From NCBI RefSeq assembly GCF_028554725.1, contig NC_071671.1, forward strand, positions 52,412,001 through 52,476,000: a stretch of 64,000 nucleotides of DNA, in the 5' to 3' direction. Shown in pieces: positions 38,148 to 50,448 of this stretch (position 1 is its first letter; every line of letters begins with the position of its first letter). Both the position numbers and the translations under genes were made by a program. The stretch is from Zeugodacus cucurbitae (taxonomy: Eukaryota; Arthropoda; Insecta; Diptera; Tephritidae). The notes beneath the pieces are model-generated. The model was not told the origin of the DNA, ran no database searches, and saw nothing but the letters and a program-made list of their open reading frames with translations.

Positions 38148-39570
38148 AATGAATGTACATTATGTAGGTAAAATTTCCCTGTCTATTCATTCGTCTTTTG
38201 TTTATATTCTTCACTTCGCTGAGTGAAAAAAAGTTAAATTTTCTGGAAAGGTTGCATTCTTCCTGTGACGAAACACTCACGTGACTACAAACACACACAA
38301 GTGGCTCAAAGCACCGTCGACAAAGAAAAGGCTGCTGATGGGAGGAAATTAAGCGTCCTCGGCAAGCAGATATAATAAGGTGAAATGAAACTTCACCTTG
38401 CCAACTGGGCTGCCTTGTGCAACCAATAACGACACAAAGTAACAATAATAAACTGAAAGCAAAAACGCTGTCAAGCACACACTCATACATAAAAGTAAGT
38501 CCACACGTGCCCACATACCTTTGAGCATTTCTTAACCACTGTGAGTATTGATTGCACATAAGTGAGCTCATATGCTGAGCAGCCTTTGCATGAAACGCCC
38601 ACATATGGTTCCACACTGCTCAGTTCATTTCAGCTCAACTCCAGTCAACTCAGTTCAGCTGCGTTTGACGGTGAATACAACGAACTGCTGCTCATTGAAG
38701 TGGAAGAATGCAAGTTTGACAATCCATACAACAAAGCGAAGTTGGCGAAGGGTTGTCATTCACACTGAAAGACATTTTTAAGTGGCAGAAAATGATTAAG
38801 GGGCTGAGAGATCACATTTATTAACTAACAGAACATAAAAAAGTCATAAACACTGATTATTAGAGTAACTTAAGTGCTAAACTAAAACGATTCGAACCAT
38901 ATCATTTCACATAATATTTTGTATATATTTTAAGAGATAATCCGTCGATTATACCCAGGAGCGCATTTATGCATAATTAGCACTTTATCATACCTACGTA
39001 TAAGCGTACGGGTATAAAACAAATCAGGTCAACACTCAGAACCTAATACAACTGCAAAATCCTAAACATTTCATTAAACGCATAGCTCTCGTCAAGCAAG
39101 CAACACTTCATCAATAAAGCACACGAGTGTGCATATATACAAATTCATATGTATGCATACCGCATTTACATAATTCACTACACAGCGGTGTACACGGCGT
39201 ATACGTGACATGCAATACAATGCACAGCTGAGAGAGAGAAGTTGCGTATACGCATAGATATACGCAATGAGTCACTGCAGTGAAACGCTCTCGATGGCAT
39301 TTAATACGCACATCTGTATATGGCCGCATAGACGAACTGGGCGCGACTACATAGCATATTTGAAACATATCATTGCGCGCCTGAACACGTTTACTTGCCC
39401 GAACCGTGTTGGCACTGGCGTTACCACAGCTTTGCAATGCAAATTAGAATTCATGCATTATGCAAGTGTAGCCATTAGCTGACCACCTGGGGGTCTACAC
39501 ACACGACCATACACCTGCTTTACACACCTTCGTAAACACATATCAAAAATCACACTCCCATGCGTTAGCA
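38148..39570 (+). repeat. 1,423-bp tandem duplication, copy 2
   Basis: Its right junction (GCGTTAGCA followed by GCTCTTTAA) is also recognisable in the opposite arm near 55.25 kb. Its right flank is therefore ancestral, and copy 1 is on the rearranged side. Confidence 0.9.
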
Positions 39571-39774
39571 GCTCTTTAACTGAACAATCAAGCGCAGGCA
39601 TTTCACTGGCAAAATGTCAACATTATGTCAACAAAAAGCGGCTGCCATTGCACCACTGCTTATCTTACCTTTAACTTGACTCGTTCAGCTTTCCGCAGCT
39701 TTCTTGTTTGCTCTTTTCTTCCCACCTATTCTGCCATTTTGCGTCTCTCTTTGTTCGCTTTATATGTGAGTGTG

Positions 39775-39874
39775 TGCACAGCACAGATCTGTTTTAATTT
39801 ATCCACATAAATGGCTACACATTAGTAGTTGCCCAGTCCCTGAAGTGGGGTTCACAAATTTATTTGAAGTGCTC
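39775..39874. other. Strongly conserved non-coding block, left arm
   Basis: Matches the reverse complement of 54884-54984 at 90 of 100 positions without a gap, with 32 consecutive identical bases at 39794-39825. Neighbouring sequence is much more diverged. A candidate regulatory element or gene-conversion tract. Confidence 0.6.
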
Positions 39875-39907
39875 AGCTTTAAAGTGCTCAGCTTTAAAGT
39901 GCTCAGC
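39866..39907. repeat. 15-bp tandem repeat, 2.8 units
   Basis: Unit AAAGTGCTCAGCTTT repeated. The opposite arm has only one unit at the mirrored place, so the expansion is arm-specific. Confidence 0.9.
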
Positions 39908-40549
39908 AAGTGGGCTGCTTAATAGTCAGCTGTGTGTGTTTGGATGTGAATATAAAAGCATTTGCTCAAAATTATGAATTAAAAGCCATTCAAACTGACT
40001 TACAAAGCATTTTATTTCAAGGCTGCCGCTCCGCTAAGCGATCCCCAATGACGTATTCAACAAAGTTCGTCAATCGTTTACTACAACATGCACATTGTCG
40101 CGCACTTAACAGGAGGTAGCTGAGGAGGTTTGATTTGTCATTTGACATATTTGTTGCTTGGATTGACCTTTTCTCCACTCAATTTGTGTTAAGCCACTAG
40201 AGAATGCCAATCTCGCTGTTGCCCAATTTAAATTCATGAACTCAATATTATTTTGAGCCAATAAAACTAAAGCGACAATCAAAAGTCGCAGTAGCGGCAG
40301 TGACAGCTGTTTACAAAACCAATTACCGGCCCATCCAAGCCTATCCGATTATGCAAATATGAGAGTTTCAGTTTATGGATATGTGTGCCGAAGCATCGAT
40401 TTGTAGATTATTAGCTGTATTTGCTCGGCTAGTTATTGGTGGAACTTCCTTAATGTTTTAACATATTTAAATAAAACTTTTTACGAAGTGAATAACTAAA
40501 GCTGTAGGTAAATCTATATTTTACAGCTTTTTGTTTTAATGAAAATTTC

Positions 40550-40624
40550 TATAACTCGAAGTCTCTCTAACTCGAAGTTGTTTTTGTGGATTATGGTGAT
40601 TCGAGTTAGAGAAGTTCCACTGTA
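40550..40624. mobile_element. pogo/Tc1-like terminal fragment
   Basis: The reverse complement of 40599-40622 begins CAGTGGAACTTCTCTAACTC and is flanked by TA. This is the usual form of pogo-like ends (CAGTNGAACCTC...). Internal CTCTCTAACTCGAAG at 40563 repeats the subterminal motif. The other end is not found. Confidence 0.45.
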
Positions 40625-41133
40625 TGTATGTATGCCAATATATTTGAGTTATAGACCAAATAATAGATACGGCAAGAAAGAGAAAATGGCATACTATACT
40701 TATCTGTTTGTCTGTGGGCGTGTGTGAGTCCTCACCAAGTGCTCATTAACACCTACGCTTGAACTAAGCGCGGCATAATAAAAAACTCCTCGATGCAACA
40801 GTAAATGTCAAGGGGGCGAAATATTTAAGAGACAAATAAACGCACGAATGCTCACGAATGTGGGAGTTTAGCAAGGAAAAAATACAGTGTGCATGTATGA
40901 AAAGTTGCATTATAAGGAGTTTTTAAAAGCACTTAATTCCTTTTATTGTGAATATCCATTTAAATAAAATCATCAGTAATAATAATATCATAATTCGCAG
41001 ATTATATCAGACGGAAAGCTCAATGCATAAAAACAAGATAATTCGATATTAAAATCGGTCTAGGTGAACTCATATTAAGTCATATGACCAGCTTATGTTT
41101 AAAAATTTAAAAAAATATACTTGAATATAATAA

Positions 41134-41152
41134 ATATATATATATATATATA
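41134..41152. repeat. (AT)n microsatellite
   Basis: Uninterrupted AT dinucleotides. Confidence 0.9.
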
Positions 41153-44100
41153 TTCCGTAAAAAATTTTGAAAATTATTTATCAGATTAAAGAATATCTTA
41201 GATGGTTTGTAAGCAAAAACTTCTTAATTTAATTGAAATCTTCTCTATGTTTTTCACGAGAGCAGCATCTTTAGTTTTTGTTTTTTACTTACAAAAATAC
41301 ACCTCTCACTGCCTTCATATCCAATTACAAAGTCATGAACACGCCAATGGAAATAACACTAATATATTTTTAACGCTTTGAAGTGTCCATTAAATCGTTA
41401 ATTAATAGGTACTCAGCACACACCAAAACGGCACACATCTAGTTCCGCAAACCAACACGTTAGCTTGTCAATGTCCTTTTGTTAACAGACGATTATAAAT
41501 ACATATGTTCGTAACAAAATGTGTTGGGTCAAAGGGCTTTGTTTGTAATGTCCGGCAAACTCGTGCGGTTGCCCACATGCACTTTATGCGTTGCGGATGT
41601 GCCATTTTATCCTAATAAACAATTGCCGCCGCCTAAATATAGACAAGACAAGAGAAAGTAAGAGGCTGCAAGACAATGCCAAAGCCGACACCACGCAGTA
41701 GCGCCGGAGACATATGCCCAACACATGCAAAGACACTAACACACATTTAACCATATGTGTGTCACACAATATGACACACATGCCAACACAAATACTACAG
41801 AAACCACAGTTTAGTCAATAATTTAATATTAAAAGACAATGTTCATCGCAGCAGCACACATATTGTTGTTATTTATTTTCATCGCTGACTTTATTTATTT
41901 TTTATGATTTTATTTTTTCAAAAGATATCGAAAAATAAAGAACCCACTGTTAATAATTCATGAAAAAATACGAAAAAACACCACGTACTCAGCATCCGCT
42001 CCCCTCTAAATCTCTTGAGAAAAAGAGAAAATATTTCGTGTTTACGTTTCACTTTCAACAATTAAATCGCTTATTTCCGGCGATAAAACTCACGAACTAA
42101 TACAACACTAATGTTTTTTTTTAATAGCAATGCTCATTCAAAATCGAACTTGTTCGTACGAAAATAGATTGTAGAAATTCAAAACACAACAAGTTTACAT
42201 GTTGCATGCAATGAAAGAGAATTCCACTTCTTCCATTTTTTGTTTACAAAGCTAACGTGGCTTACGATGCCATATCCTCAAAAAATTCACATTTACTATG
42301 AAGAAGATCCAATATTATCTGCTTCAAGTATTCACCAGCTGGGACACAAAATTAAAAGTCTAAGTGTTTCACAAATCGAAACAAGGGGCACTTTGTAATG
42401 TGCCTGCGCAATAGCCAGCTTTGATCGTATTTCATCTATTCAGTAGTACGTTATACCGTACCTACAATAATGGGAAGGTATAAAATGTAAATAATGGGAA
42501 TTCTGACATGTTTCACAAGTAAAACGAGAATATAGAGATATTGGTAAAATGAGAATAGTTTTTAAACAAACTACCAAAATTAATGAGAAACAACCACCAA
42601 AAAATGAGAACAAATAAATAGACGAACATCACAACGGCCATCTGATAAATGAATAAAAAAAAATTTGAGCGGAATTATCAGCAACTTAACAAAAAAATAC
42701 AGAAAAGTCTTGCCTACAATTAGGCGCATAGTACATATATGCATACTTTGTATTCTTATTTCGAGCTATTTAAATGAATAACGAAATCATCATATTTAAC
42801 TCTATCTTCAAGGAAAACAAGACTTTCAAGAACAAGAAGTGTCTGAACAATAGAAACTTTTCAGGTCAGACTAAATTAGCATCGTATCTCAATAGAAAAC
42901 AAATATTGCGTAGATAGTTAATTTAGGGGCATCGGTTTCACCTAACAATAATTATATCTGAAAATAAAATATCACAAACGCATTCGCAGACATCGCCGCC
43001 ACAACGAGCCAAAAACTGTGCACGGAAATTGAGAGACCACTCGAGAAATTGCCTTGCAACTGGGTGTATAAGTTCATTTTTCGCCACTTTGTCTCTTTGT
43101 CTATTCCTTTTTTGTGTATTTTTTGGTGGGACACTCGCTTTATTATTTCATTTGTGCTTGTACCTTTTCTGTTCGCTTTATGATGAAAATGTAATTAACT
43201 TTCGTGTCAATATTTGCGACGCTGTTTCATTATACACTCTTCACCTCAGCCCATGCGGCGGACAAGTCTCGAAGTGTGTCTTTGTAAGGATGTTCGTCAC
43301 AAATGTTACGAAGAAGCGTGTACTCAACGGCCGCCAAATTATGTACATATGTCTCGGTATTATTTAACGATTTCTCTCATTATTATATATCATAATTTAC
43401 GTTACTCAATCACATGTGTTCGTGTGATGGCGCACAGAGATAATGCATTGATAGAGGTCTGTCGATTCTCATGTGAATGTATGGTATACACATCTTTGGG
43501 GTTTTTGCTTTAGAGTTCGGAACTTTCACATTAACCGCCCACCCGCCAACTAAACACAACACGATGAGAAGAAGTCTTCAGACGTACCAAAAGTCGGTCT
43601 CGATATACAAATATGATTATCTCCTTAAGCTCTTATATTATATTTTATTCCAAAAAGCACAATCAAAAGTCAGAACCAACTTCTAAAGTCAGAACCATCT
43701 TTCTTATGCTGGTGTAATCATGTTATCAATAATTATAGGAACAACATTTTATATAAAGAAATCAATCGATCTTTATCTATCCAATCAAAGGAAAACAGCT
43801 TAAATGTCCAGAAGCCCTATTTTGCTACATCCTATGGATTTCTCTTTTAAATATAACAATACAATATTTTTATATTAAAGAGTTTGGAAATCCTGTCCTG
43901 TTGAACGTTCTTTATTACAAACTACTTACCAAATACTTTATAATATATGATTTTCAAACAAACTGAGAGTGGCTTCTTCACCGTACTTCCCTTTCCTCCA
44001 TCTTTCTGCCACACAAATCAAAACACATAACCAATTTTACACCCGCACTTTCAACACATTAACACCGCACGAGAACACAATAAAAACAAATATATAATTT

Positions 44101-44252
44101 AACACATTTGCACAGCTTTTATGCACAACACTTGCACTTACTTTTTGCATTTTTGAAATTGCGCATCATTTTAAACCTGTACTCGCCTATTTTTCCGTAT
44201 TTACTGATCATGATATGCTTCACACTACTACTACATATCGTACATGATCATT

Positions 44253-44268
44253 TCTCTCTCTCTCTCTT
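44253..44268. repeat. (CT)n microsatellite
   Basis: About eight CT units near the palindrome centre, left side only. Confidence 0.85.
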
Positions 44269-44485
44269 TGACTAAAAGAGAAACTCCATAAAGTTCGAAT
44301 AATGCAGCAACTTGATTTCGAAGAGCACGACGAAACAAAACTGTTGTTGTTATTGTGACGAAGGTGAGATAATACACATGTAGTATTTGTTATTAGGAAC
44401 GAGTTGGATATTTGGAACACATGTTTACTCGTATTGTTGTCCGCTTTTTTGGACACCAATTGTTTCTTATATGATGATCTAAAAT

Positions 44486-44587
44486 GTACCAGGCGATCAT
44501 AAAAATTAACATAAGTGGCTATTGGAATTTCAGAGAAAATATTAAAATAATTCGCACTAAATCAAATTTTTGTATGATCTCCTGGAC
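44486..44587. repeat. Central hairpin of the giant palindrome
   Basis: GTACCAGGCGATCATAAAAA (44486-44505) pairs imperfectly with the reverse complement of 44565-44587 (ending CTCCTGGAC). The gap between arms is only about 55 bp (44508-44564). This is the innermost matched pair I can find and fixes the centre near 44.54 kb. Confidence 0.65.
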
Positions 44588-45754
44588 TGAAAAACTTATA
44601 AAACTTAGATTGAGTGCGAACGACACAAATTTGATTTACATGTGTGATTCTACATGTGTTCCAAATGTCTAACTCGTTCCTAAAAGAACAAATACTAAAT
44701 GTGTTTACTTTGGCACATGCATCGTCTTCGACCTTCGTGACAATAACAACAAAGCTTAAATGAGTTTTGTTTTTACGATAGAGGTCGTGTGATCGTGTGT
44801 GATATGTAATGGTAGTGTGTAATACCTCATGATCAGTATATAAATGAAAATGTGCAAAAATGGATTAAAAAGGACGCGCTGTTTTGGAAAATCGTAAAAC
44901 AACAGAAAAATAACATCGGTGTAAAATATTCTCTTAAACGTTGAAATTCATGTTTCGAGTGTTGCAGTGCAAGTGTTGTGAATAAATTCTGTGAAAAAAT
45001 TAATAGTTTAATGTGGTTAAAAGCAGTTTTACAAAAATGCAGTGAAGGAGCATGTCATCATTTATTGTTGTTATGTTATTTTAAGCTTAGTAGTGTTTGC
45101 ATTTTGATTTCATTGTTTAAGTTGATAAATGGCGGTGTGAATGTGTTGAAAATGTAAAAAATATGTGCATTTATTGTAAAATGGTGATGAAGGTGCCTAA
45201 GTTTTTAATAAAAAAACAAATTGTCGGCTCATGTTTCGGAAATATACCAGATATGTGTGAGTAGATGTGAGATTGCCATTAGTAACTTTAATCCAAAAAT
45301 GTATTGAATAAATGTTTTCACTAAGTTATTATTCCATTATTAATTTATTTAATAAAATTGATAAAGTTAACGAATATTTATATTTAATGGATATCTATTT
45401 CATTCACAATTATTTTGAAAAGCTTACCACCTGAATAAAATTTGTATTACATAATATTAATATGATAAATCAACACTACACACATATTTGTATGGCGTAG
45501 CTAGTCAAGGACGTTCAGGGAGCCTTAATGTGTAAATCCTTTTTATAAGGATTGCCACTTTCTTGCATTAAATCGATAAAAAATCCATCAATATTTGTAT
45601 GAAATTACTTTTAATTGAATACAATAACACTTTGCCAAAAACAATTGACAAATAATAGTGTTTGCTTTGAATGAGAGATGAGTGTAATTTATGAACATGT
45701 TTTGCTAACGAAATACTCACTTGAACACACATTTATGCATACACAAACGTATGT

Positions 45755-48241
45755 TTTTGTATACTCTCGCAACATGTTGCACAGAGTATTATAGTTTTGT
45801 TCACATAATGGTTGATTGTGTCATACTGAAATAATAGAGTTAGATATGGGGTTATATATGTATATATAAAAGATCAGCATGACGAGTGGAGTTGAAATGC
45901 CGATGTCTGTTCTTCCGTCTGTCCGTGCAAGCGATAACTTCAGTAAAAACTGAGAGATCTTAATGAAACTTGGAATACATATTTCTTAGCACTCTTGGTA
46001 CTGAAAATGGAAATCCGGAATTTTCCGAAAACCGAAAACATATAATGCCATAACTAAGCCATAAATTAAGCTATGAAAGTGAAATTTGGTACACAGGGTC
46101 GTACTAGGAAGGGGCACACTCGGAAGTGGGCGTGGCCCCGCCCCTAAATAGGTTTTTTGTACACATCTTGTAAACTTCTAAAGCTATATCGACCAAGCTC
46201 TCTGCAGTCATTTATTTTAGGTACTACCTTATACAGTGCAAAAATGGAGGAAATTGGATTATAACCACACCCACCTCCCATACAAAAGTTATGTCGAAAA
46301 CCACTAAAAATGCTTTAATTCAGCAAGGAAAAACTCCAGAAAATTAAATTCATAAATAAGGTACAGAAGAGCTGCATTCAAATTTGTACACAAAATCTAA
46401 AATGGGCGTGGCTCCGCCCACTTAAGGGTAAAAAACATATCGCCGAAATACTCGACCAGTTTCAGTGAAATTCGTTCTGTAATATTTTCCTTGCATCCCA
46501 ATGATATTTCTTGAAAATAGGCCAAATCTGTTCACAACCACGCCTACTTCCTTATACCAGAACTTTGAAGTCAATCTGTATCGTTTACTTTACAACATAT
46601 AAAAAGTAAGCACTGGTGACGATATCGGAACTGAGCTTTGCACAAATACTGCGTTTATAGTGTGGCTCCCCTTTCAAAAAATCGCCGAAATTGGACTATA
46701 GGTTTTTAAGGCCCCATATATCGAACATGAGGGCCTCAATGCTTCTAATCGTTTTTTTACCGAAAATATAGGGAATATTTTTCTTCTAATAATATGTTTC
46801 CGTGCCAAAAATAGGTGAAATCGGGTCATAACTTCCACTATCTCCCATATAACTAATAGAGACCGACCGATTAATCGGCCGTGGTATCGGCATCGGCCAG
46901 TATCGGCCACAAAATTAAGCATCGGCATCGGTATCGGCATCGGCCATATTTGGCCGATTCTTAGCCGATTCTTTCTACTTCTTTCGGATTATACTAAAAC
47001 ACATTTTTTTTCTTTTTTGATTTCTTTAGAGCATAAAATTTGAATTCTTCTGTTTACCATATAAAATACAGTGAATCACATTTGACTAAACTAACAATTC
47101 ATCATGGTGATAATTTAAGTCTAGTATAAAGAAATTCAACAATTTTGCATTAATGAAAGGTTTTATTTAGCACTGCTAGAAACATTCGATTTATGTCAAA
47201 TATGTACAGTTTTGTTTAAAGTTGTTGAGATTTTGAAGATAATGTCATAAAGTCACTATTATAGAAGCATTCGTAACTAGGTTAATTTATTTTTAAAAGT
47301 TTGCCATAGACAGGGTCACGTAATAATCACTTGATGCTGGCCTGGACTATAATAAGGTGCATGGAAAAGAAACTCCCAAACAAACTTCCGAAGTTTCTAT
47401 TGAGTCACTATCACTATTTGCCGCCTTTCACAATGTGAGATATAAATGACAAAAGTCATCTCTTTGAAAATAACGGATTCTTTTTACGAGACCTACTATT
47501 TTCGAATATTGGCCTTAATGGTCATATTTGTCCTTAAGGGACTATACCAGTGTAACCCATGAAAAATTGGCGATTTTAGTGAATTTTTTTAAAGAAAGTA
47601 CTCTGTCGAATGTTTCGAAGTTTTTTGGACATAATAAGGTGTACTTTCAACTATGTTTTAAGATTTTTATTTTACAAAAATTTTGAAAAATAAAGAAGTT
47701 ATGGGTTGTCTTGGGAGGTGCCAAAAAAAACAGTTGCCCAACTGCTGACATGATTCCGGCCGAATGAGTAACTGAAACAGAAAAATTTAAAAAGGTTATT
47801 AAAGTTGAATATATTCCCTATACAATGACTTACGATTATTGAAAAATATCAAACATTAACAAAATGGCGTAGTTCATATTTACATATGAATTGAGTTGTT
47901 TACCTATTTTGTGATGTTATTTGTCTTTGTTTTTATTTTGTTACCATACTAATTTACTAAATAATGTTGTTGATGAAAGAATCGGCATCGGCATCGGCCG
48001 ATTCTTTGCCAACTGGCCGAGTAATCGGCATCGGCATCGGCATCGGCCAAAATTTTGGTATCGGTCGGTCACTAATAACTAATATTAGAGTTTCCAACTT
48101 CCAATGGACTCTATACCATATATATTCCGAATATGTGAGTCAAATCGTTATATTAATGTTATATTAATAAAATTAAATAAACAAATTGCGAGAGTATAAA
48201 TTGTTCGGTCACAACCCAGGTTAGCCCTTACTTACTTGTTT
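45755..48241 (+). mobile_element. Helentron-associated (DINE-1-like) element, copy E, split by a hAT
   Basis: The 5' end is TATACTCTCGCAACATGTTGC. GTCY-like tract TGTCTGTTCTTCCGTCTGTC lies near 45904. The body has repeated GGGCGTGG/CCGCCC tracts. The 3' part is TTGCGAGAGTATAAA plus a damaged hairpin (GTTCGGTCACAACCCAGG) and TTACTTACTTGTT. The hAT element at 46857-48074 interrupts it. Without the hAT it is about 1.26 kb, the long form of the family. Confidence 0.85.
46857..48074. mobile_element. Non-autonomous hAT element with perfect 8-bp target duplication
   Basis: Terminal inverted repeats TAGAGACCGACCGAT (left) and, reading inward from the right, TAGTGACCGACCGAT (one mismatch in 15). ATAACTAA is duplicated exactly on both sides (46849-46856 and 48075-48082). 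Removing the element and one copy restores the expected host sequence seen in sibling Helentron copies. Eight-base duplications and TAG-G starts define the hAT superfamily. Subterminal zones (46870-46975 and 47981-48068) are packed with ATCGGC/GCCGAT hexamers, the usual kind of subterminal transposase-binding array. The 1.2-kb interior has no transposase frame, so it depends on an element elsewhere. Confidence 0.9.
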
Positions 48242-50321
48242 TAATGTACATATCTCAGCACACAATGTTCTGCGAAGACTTTTGCATATGCTGCAATCGT
48301 TTTCTCCGATAGTGCTCTGCATATGATGGACCGCAAATTGGGTTATTTGCTAAGCCGAAAATGCGTAAAGCACATGCAACATTAAATTTTTCATTCTACC
48401 CACTTTGGCCCTACAATTAATATTAGGAGCAGGTATAGACGTATGCAGTGCAGTCGAATTTGTTCGACGAATGTCAGTCGCATGTGGTCGTGCTGTGGTG
48501 ATTATTTAACAATGACAGCGAATCATTAAGTTATACTGAAACTGAAATATCTTGGCGGCTACCGGGTGCACGCTCCTTCGTAACTTAATAGGACCGCATG
48601 GACTGAGGTGTAGAGCATTGAATGATAGCGTCGCAAATATTGACACGAAAGTTAATTACATTTTCATCATAAAACAAACCGAAAAGGCACAATTACAAAT
48701 GAAATAATAAAGCAAATGCTCCACCATGAAAGCACACAAAAAATATAATAGACAAACAACTAATTGCTGAAAAGTGAACTCACACACACAGCAGAGCATT
48801 ATCCCGACTATTCTTCTGTTTTCTTGCACAGTTAGTGCGTGTCCCGCTGTATGAGCGACGTCTGCGTATGCGACTAAAGAAGTAATAAAATTATTGTAAT
48901 AATGATTGACAAACAGCGGTGGCCATATTTACGATATAGCCATACCATGTGTGATTGCGTCGAATAAGATTCTACAAGCATTTTTGTATCAGTTCAGTCA
49001 AAATAACAGTTTGTTATTTAATTTTGTCAAGTGGGGGATATTAAGTTAGAGTTCGAAGATTCTTGATATATTTTATATGCTTCAGTGATTAAACCAATAA
49101 CACTTCGAAGTGGCCAAAAATCGGGCAGGTCTGTTATTATTAAAATCCCATTTGTGCATTTTACGTAAATCTGCGCAGCCGCATTTGTAATGAATGAAAG
49201 GCTTCATGAGGATTGGATGTATTTCAGTCTATCAAATATATAAAGCCATTTGGTCTGAGTGTGTAATTTTTTATATCATGGAGTAAACCCCTTAAACTTG
49301 TAACTTCCAATTCCCTAGTCAAATATATTTTGAGATCGAAAAATCTAAAGCAAAAGAATAATTTAACATTGGATTTCAGTTCAGAATTTGTCTCAAAATT
49401 AACCGGAGTTCTAATAACTTAGCATTCCATATATCAGTTGGATCAAGTATAGTCGAAAAAATTATGACTTATAGTAATAGATATATGGAACACAATGTTT
49501 CCTATATATGAGGACAAGAGAATATGATTTACTGTGATATTTTTATGTCAGACATAATTCTTGCTAAGCGAAACTGATTTCTGTAAATTACCTGTTCCCA
49601 TAATGTTTGTTTTCTATTGAGAAAGGACGATTATTTAGCCTGATCAGAAAAATTTCTACAGTTCAGTCAGGAGTCTTGTTATGGAAGAAAATTAAGAATA
49701 TGGTGATTTTAAAAATATGCGCCTAATTGCAGGCAACATTTTTCTGTTCAATTGAATTCTTCGTTATATTGGTTTTCCTATTTTTTTTTTAATTTCTCTA
49801 TTGAATTTATCGTTTTTATTAGTGAAAAATGTTAGGATTCCCTTCATTCATTATTTTTTTTTTTAACCTTCCTATTATTGTGCTCATCTTGGTTTATCTT
49901 GGCAAGACTTTTTGTACATTTTACCGTTAATTTCAATTTATCGTAGTTACGGTAAAAGAACTTCTAACTAAAGGCGGAGAAATATGTGCAAAGCTGGCTA
50001 TTGTGCATGCGCAAGGCAAAGTACCCCTTATTTCGAATTGTAGAAAGTTTACACTCCTTCATTACGTGCCACAGCTGATGAAATGAACACTTTGGCAAGT
50101 GTTTGAATATCTTTCATTGTATTTGGATGCATGTGACACAGTTTTAGTCAGAGTAAGCCACGTTGCCTTTCGGATTTGTAAACAAAGACTGAAAAAAGTT
50201 TTCTCGTTTCTCGTTGCATGCAACATGTCGCCAGTTAACTTGTTGTGTTTTGAATTACATTTGGTACATACAAGAGTGTTGAACGCACAAGTTCGAGGTT
50301 GCTTTGGGTTTTAAAACAAAC

Positions 50322-50448
50322 CTTGTTGTTGTAGTCGCTCACGAATATCCTCGTCGGCAGTTTCAGTTTCATAAAAACGAGCTGACACACTCGCCATGTA
50401 GTCAGTTTCGTCGTAAACAGCAGCGCGCACGTTCGCCGGAAGCGGAAA
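50322..50448 (-). CDS. Candidate short coding exon, unidentified
   Basis: Minus-strand frame: FPLPANVRAAVYDETDY, then ATG at 50397 giving MASVSARFYETETADEDIRE and RLQQQ, then a possible donor CAAG|GTTTGT at 50321. Its composition (charged, non-repetitive, codon-like) is unlike the surrounding AT-rich frames and the ATG context (TACATGG) is acceptable. The mirrored left-arm sequence near 42060-42130 is recognisably homologous but has lost the frame. That could mean either a real exon that decayed in one arm or chance. I do not recognise the protein. Confidence 0.3.

Larger units (their letters stand above)
30190..44510 (+). repeat. Left arm of giant imperfect palindrome
   Basis: Block after block in this arm reappears as reverse complement, in mirror order, between 44560 and 63270. 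Anchors (left / right): 44393-44425 / 44639-44672; 43030-43200 / 48636-48790; 42372-42418 / 49985-50033; 41480-41790 / 51150-51450; 40222-40284 / 54088-54151; 39775-39874 / 54884-54984; 36722-38144 / 55328-56637; 34690-34950 / 58700-59020; 34400-34550 / 59230-59370; 33410-33490 / 61040-61110; 30890-31240 / 61740-62030; 30480-30600 / 62290-62410. Mirror homology is interrupted by arm-specific TE insertions. By eye the matched blocks range from barely alignable to 90 percent identical. No complete gene lies in it. Confidence 0.85.

Noticed and set aside
36708..38616. 160- and 194-codon frames repeated in both tandem copies
   Set aside because: They are identical because the DNA is duplicated. 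The diverged inverted copy at 55.3-56.6 kb does not preserve the frames, so there is no sign of coding selection.
50395..50435. Inr-like TCAGTT with a partial DPE-like GTTCG downstream on the plus strand
   Set aside because: Short degenerate core-promoter motifs are expected by chance, and the plus strand here has no supported gene.
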